From: Streptomyces sp. SLBN-118
Lineage (GTDB): Bacteria > Actinomycetota > Actinomycetes > Streptomycetales > Streptomycetaceae
DNA length: 64,000 bases
Reading direction: 5' to 3'
Assembly: GCF_006715635.1 (NCBI RefSeq)
Contig: NZ_VFNP01000001.1
Coordinates: 1 to 64,000 of the forward strand
Shown: positions 61,454 to 64,000 of the stretch, one piece after another
How the letters are laid out: every line of letters begins with the position of its first letter
How positions within the stretch are numbered: position 1 is the stretch's first letter
The notes under the pieces: generated by a model
Databases searched by the model: none
What the model was told of the DNA's origin: nothing
What the model saw: only the letters and a program-made list of their open reading frames with translations
Program-made: the position numbers and the translations under genes

Positions 61454-61869
61454 ATGGATGACCAGGTCACGCCGCTTCTGGAGCGGATCGACGCACGCGA
61501 ACGCGAGCTCGTCGGCGATGCAGCGCAGATCCGTGCGCAGATGGACGAGCTCACCGCGCGCCTGCGTGAACTCGACGAGGAGGTCGAGAGCCTGGCGGTG
61601 ACCCGAAAGACGCTCCTCGCCCTGCCGCCAGCGACCCCGGAGCCAGCCGAGGAGCCGCCTGTCCTGCCGGCCAACCCGGCGTACCAGCAGATCCTCGACG
61701 TCTTCGCCGACGCTGCTGGACCGATGCGTTCCCGCGACCTGTGCCAGGCCCTGGACCTCCCGCTAAAACCGAGGAACATCGAGAGTACCCGGCACAAGCT
61801 CAAGCGTCTGGTCGGCCTGGGCGTCCTCGCCGAGACCGACCGGGCCTGTTCATCCAGCGCCGCCCGTAG
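61454..61869 (+). CDS. Coiled-coil protein accompanying the IS5-type transposase, 3' frameshift
   Basis: The protein of about 137 residues starts MDDQVTPLLERIDARERELV with a long coiled coil (residues 8-60), then a winged-helix-like domain (AYQQILDVFADAAGPMRSRD ... IESTRHKLKRLVGLGVLAET). Homologues end PGLF-x-QRRP. Here one missing base near 61840 hides that end, which can be read in the next frame up to TAG at 61869. It follows the transposase by 4 nt, the usual pairing in Streptomyces. Confidence 0.65.
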
Positions 61870-61938
61870 CAGCTCTCCGTTTCGTGCCACCCGTCCGTCA
61901 CGGCTGCCGCACTCGCCATCCGGCTCACGACGCGATCG

Positions 61939-62589
61939 CTAGCGACCCGTCATGCGGAGCCACTGCATCGTTGTGACGAGTTCTTCGCCGAAGTCCTCGC
62001 AGAGCGCGAGCAACTCGCGACCCGTGAACGAGTCGGGCAGCCCTGCGGAATCGGGGAGAACCCCGAGAGCACCGTGACAGGCGGTCTCGACAGCGAAGTG
62101 GCGCGACGCGAAATAGCCCTCGCTCGCACGGTCCGCCAGGTCGGCGAGGTACTGGTTGTGGGCTTCCTCCGAGGGGTGGGAGTAGAAGGAGCCCTCGACG
62201 AGACCGTCGAGGTAGTTCGCCAGGCCGGCCGAGGCTTCGACCACTCGCTCGACTTCGTCCACGCCAGGCTTGTCCAGCAGTTCGCCGAAGGTCAGCAGGT
62301 TGCTGATGGTCTCCAACTGGAAGAGCTGGACCGTGTCCGGGTCGACTTCAGACGTGAAGAGCGGGGCCGTGCACAGCTCGGCGATTGCTCGCCGGTATGC
62401 GCGATCCGACTGTTCACCAGGGGGCGATGCTGCCAGTCGGAACAGCGACTCCAGCACGGACGGGTCGACGCCCCACTCTGCATCCAATTCGAACGCGAGT
62501 ATCGGCGCACGCCACCGCCACAGGGCCAGGACGGCCGCCTGACGCTGGTGAACGGGCTTCAGGTCCGCCAATCGCTCGATCCGCACCAC
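61939..62589 (-). CDS. Hypothetical soluble protein
   Basis: The 216-residue protein starts at an ATG or GTG near 62589 (MVRIERLADLKPVHQRQAAV) and is mostly helical and acidic (ELDAEWGVDPSVLESLFRLA and ERVVEASAGLANYLDGLVEG). No family is recognised. Its end meets the IS-associated gene from the other side. The composition resembles small intracellular proteins, with no signal peptide or TM. Confidence 0.65.
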   Translation of the reverse strand: MVRIERLADLKPVHQRQAAVLALWRWRAPILAFELDAEWGVDPSVLESLFRLAASPPGEQSDRAYRRAIAELCTAPLFTSEVDPDTVQLFQLETISNLLTFGELLDKPGVDEVERVVEASAGLANYLDGLVEGSFYSHPSEEAHNQYLADLADRASEGYFASRHFAVETACHGALGVLPDSAGLPDSFTGRELLALCEDFGEELVTTMQWLRMTGR

Positions 62590-63030
62590 GTTCGTGAGTC
62601 AGCCCTTCTGATCTATCGTCCCCGCCCGCCCCCCTTTACCTCGGGACACTGTAGAAGCCGCCGAAGGACCACGTGACCGCCAGGACAGTGCCTGGCACAA
62701 GCCAACTACAGGAATCGGGGTCATACCGGTTCAGAATGCCCTCTGAGGCGTTCCCGGTCCCCAAAGGCTAGCCCCTGGGGCGTTCCGGCAGGGCACAACG
62801 CCGGGCAGCGGCCGGTAGGGACCGCTGGCCGGCGGCGCCAAGAGGGGGCGTTGGGGAAGGGTCACAACTCAACTGCAGAATCAAGCGCGTTGGCCTCCTC
62901 CCAACGCCTTCGATCGCCGATCGCCCGGGCGGCGGATCGGTGGCCGACAACTTGCCCGGCCGACACCGCCTTCCTCGACCCCCCACGCGTACTGGCCCAT
63001 CGGGTGGATCGGACACCCTGGCTACGGCAG
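62590..63030. other. Intergenic region without recognised genes
   Basis: About 440 bp between two leftward genes. The long minus-strand ORF crossing it (62768-63553) overlaps the small membrane protein gene antisense-like and has no protein character. No repeat or hairpin is convincing here. Confidence 0.4.
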
Positions 63031-63399
63031 TCAGTTCCCGTGCGGCGTCCGACGTCCAGCGTTGTCCCAGCCAGGCGCCAGGGCTTCCCGCTTGAGCATC
63101 CTGGGCCCCCGTCGGGCGGTGCGAACAAGCAGCCCCAGCAGGAATGCCTGGAAGGCGTACGTGAACAGGAGGATGCCCCACATCATCGCGTCGGTCTCGG
63201 CCCAGGCGCCGAGGGAGCTGACGACAGCGAGAAGGGCAGTGCCTGTCGGTACGGCAAGGCACAGGGCCAACAGTCCGGCGACCTGGCTGCCGTCCTCTCC
63301 AGCGCCGAGCAGGAGGAGAAAGCCAGCCAGGCCAAGGTAGGCGCATGAAAGCCAGTTGCCGAAGGTCAGGGTCGCGATCGTTCGCAGTCCGGAACGCAT
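63031..63399 (-). CDS. Small membrane protein, SCO4225-like
   Basis: The 122-residue protein starts MRSGLRTIATLTFGNWLSCA and has four hydrophobic segments to about residue 95 (YLGLAGFLLLLGAG, LLALCLAVPTGTALLAVVS, and MWGILLFTYAFQAFLLGLLV). The N-terminal phrase RSGLRT-x-A-x-x-TFGNW is typical of the SCO4225-type integral membrane proteins of Streptomyces, with unknown function. A similar small membrane gene follows to the right. Confidence 0.7.
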   Translation of the reverse strand: MRSGLRTIATLTFGNWLSCAYLGLAGFLLLLGAGEDGSQVAGLLALCLAVPTGTALLAVVSSLGAWAETDAMMWGILLFTYAFQAFLLGLLVRTARRGPRMLKREALAPGWDNAGRRTPHGN

Positions 63400-63668
63400 G
63401 TTGCTCCTTGATTGTTAACGGCACGCGCCCTTGCGTGGGCCGTGTCGCAGGTCGTACTGGCGGGCTCGCCGGCCGGGCCCGTGTGTTCACCATCGTGGTG
63501 TCGGACACCCTGACCGCGTGAGAGTACGGATACTCAAGTGGCTTCTCGGCCACTTCGACCTAATTTGCGTCGAAGTCACGCAGCCGTTCCTTACGTTCAT
63601 TGAACTCCCGGTCGTTGAACCGGCTGGTGGAGTTCAGTGTCGCGTTGAAGTACGGGGGCGGTTCGTTC

Positions 63669-63992
63669 TCAGGGTCCAAGGAGAACGACAAACGCGAAGG
63701 CTGCCGCGCCTGCGAGGGGGACCGTCACCGCCCACCATGCACCTGGCCGGTTCCCAGCGTCCACGAAGGCCGCGACCAGCAGCAACAGGCCCGCTGGAAG
63801 AAACAGGAACATGCCAATGATGGCACCGATCAGCCCCCAGGCCAGCAGGCCCGTCCCGATGACGAGGCAGGCTCGGGCAAACACTTTCGGCTGCTCTCGC
63901 AACAAGTGCGGCACGGCGGCTGCTGCCGCGCTGACAACAAAGAGCCCAGCGAGGAACAGGGATAGCAAGAGCCCCAAGACCGCCGCACCCAC
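63669..63992 (-). CDS. Small membrane protein, possibly partial
   Basis: The ORF encodes 107 residues from 63992, with hydrophobic helices at about 5-28, 43-62, 63-78 and 85-105. The start codon lies 8 bp from the window edge, so the true start may be outside. It is preceded by a gap (63400-63668) without recognised features. It is similar in size and topology to the SCO4225-like gene next to it, and both may descend from one family. Confidence 0.6.
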   Translation of the reverse strand: MGAAVLGLLLSLFLAGLFVVSAAAAAVPHLLREQPKVFARACLVIGTGLLAWGLIGAIIGMFLFLPAGLLLLVAAFVDAGNRPGAWWAVTVPLAGAAAFAFVVLLGP

Positions 63993-64000
63993 TGCCGCCA

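Noticed and set aside
1..64000. tRNA or rRNA genes
   Set aside because: I looked for cloverleaf arms and conserved rRNA words, notably near integrase remnants where tRNA attachment sites are usual, and found none.

Overview
The window is high-GC DNA with GTG/TTG starts, ATGA/GTGA gene overlaps and Streptomyces-type families (replication-relaxation protein, SpdB-like DUF2637 protein, Scr1/DUF397 pair, ATP-grasp RiPP maturase). It is almost certainly from Streptomyces or a close relative. From about 1.3 to 47.5 kb it looks like a conjugative, plasmid-like element, possibly derived from a linear replicon. From about 47.6 kb to the right edge it looks like chromosomal DNA cut up by insertions.

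Left part (0-10 kb): the frameshifted end of an integrase-like gene, small accessory genes, an excisionase-like DNA-binding protein, a tiny zinc-finger protein and a replication-relaxation protein. These are followed by cargo (an IS21 remnant, an MBL-fold hydrolase, a broken gene, a DUF7691-like gene) and a large protein with a duplicated winged helix-turn-helix and a cysteine-rich tail. GTGGTCGGG-type repeats lie before the zinc-finger gene and before the transfer operon. TGCGCA palindromes crowd the intergenic region at 10.3-10.5 kb and again at 36.1-36.4 kb.

Core (10.76-34.88 kb): a co-oriented, mostly overlapping gene array that joins a conjugation-type type IV secretion apparatus to a complete Tad/Flp pilus assembly set. 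The first part has TcpC/VirB8-like, small membrane, TcpE/VirB3-like, VirB4 ATPase, VirB6-like, lytic transglycosylase-NlpC/P60 and VirD4/TraG-like genes. The second has CpaB, TadZ, TadA, TadB, TadC, Flp and three TadE/G-like genes. It closes with a 1129-residue membrane protein carrying LysM repeats and a C-terminal BTAD-like domain. The likely role is cell-cell DNA transfer assisted by a pilus.

Right of the core (35-47.5 kb): an integrase remnant beside a near-perfect 18-bp inverted repeat, a multiply frameshifted gene, and an SpdB-like membrane protein. Next comes a compact graspetide (omega-ester peptide) operon: precursor, ATP-grasp ligase and an isoaspartyl-methyltransferase-like enzyme. 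It is accompanied by a three-gene small-protein operon and a divergent HTH-DUF5753/DUF397 pair. Last is a two-gene operon whose large protein fuses two Phd/YefM-like repeats, a DnaB/RecA-like domain that has lost its Walker lysine, and a C-terminal domain resembling the polymerase region of Streptomyces telomere-associated proteins (Tap/Tac). Its partner has the size and layout of a telomere terminal protein.

Far right (47.6-64 kb): a truncated DUF429 gene marks a junction. It is followed by an isoaspartyl methyltransferase, a phosphoesterase, a YbdK-type ligase and a class II glutamine amidotransferase. Then comes a gene graveyard: a recombinase-glutathione transferase chimera, broken regulator and integrase pieces, two abutting IS5-family elements of which one sits in the target duplication of the other, a peptidoglycan-binding protein, a lipoprotein, several frameshifted unknown genes, a third, broken IS5-family unit and small membrane proteins. 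Frameshifts cluster outside the transfer operon, which argues for real decay, although sequence error cannot be excluded from the sequence alone.
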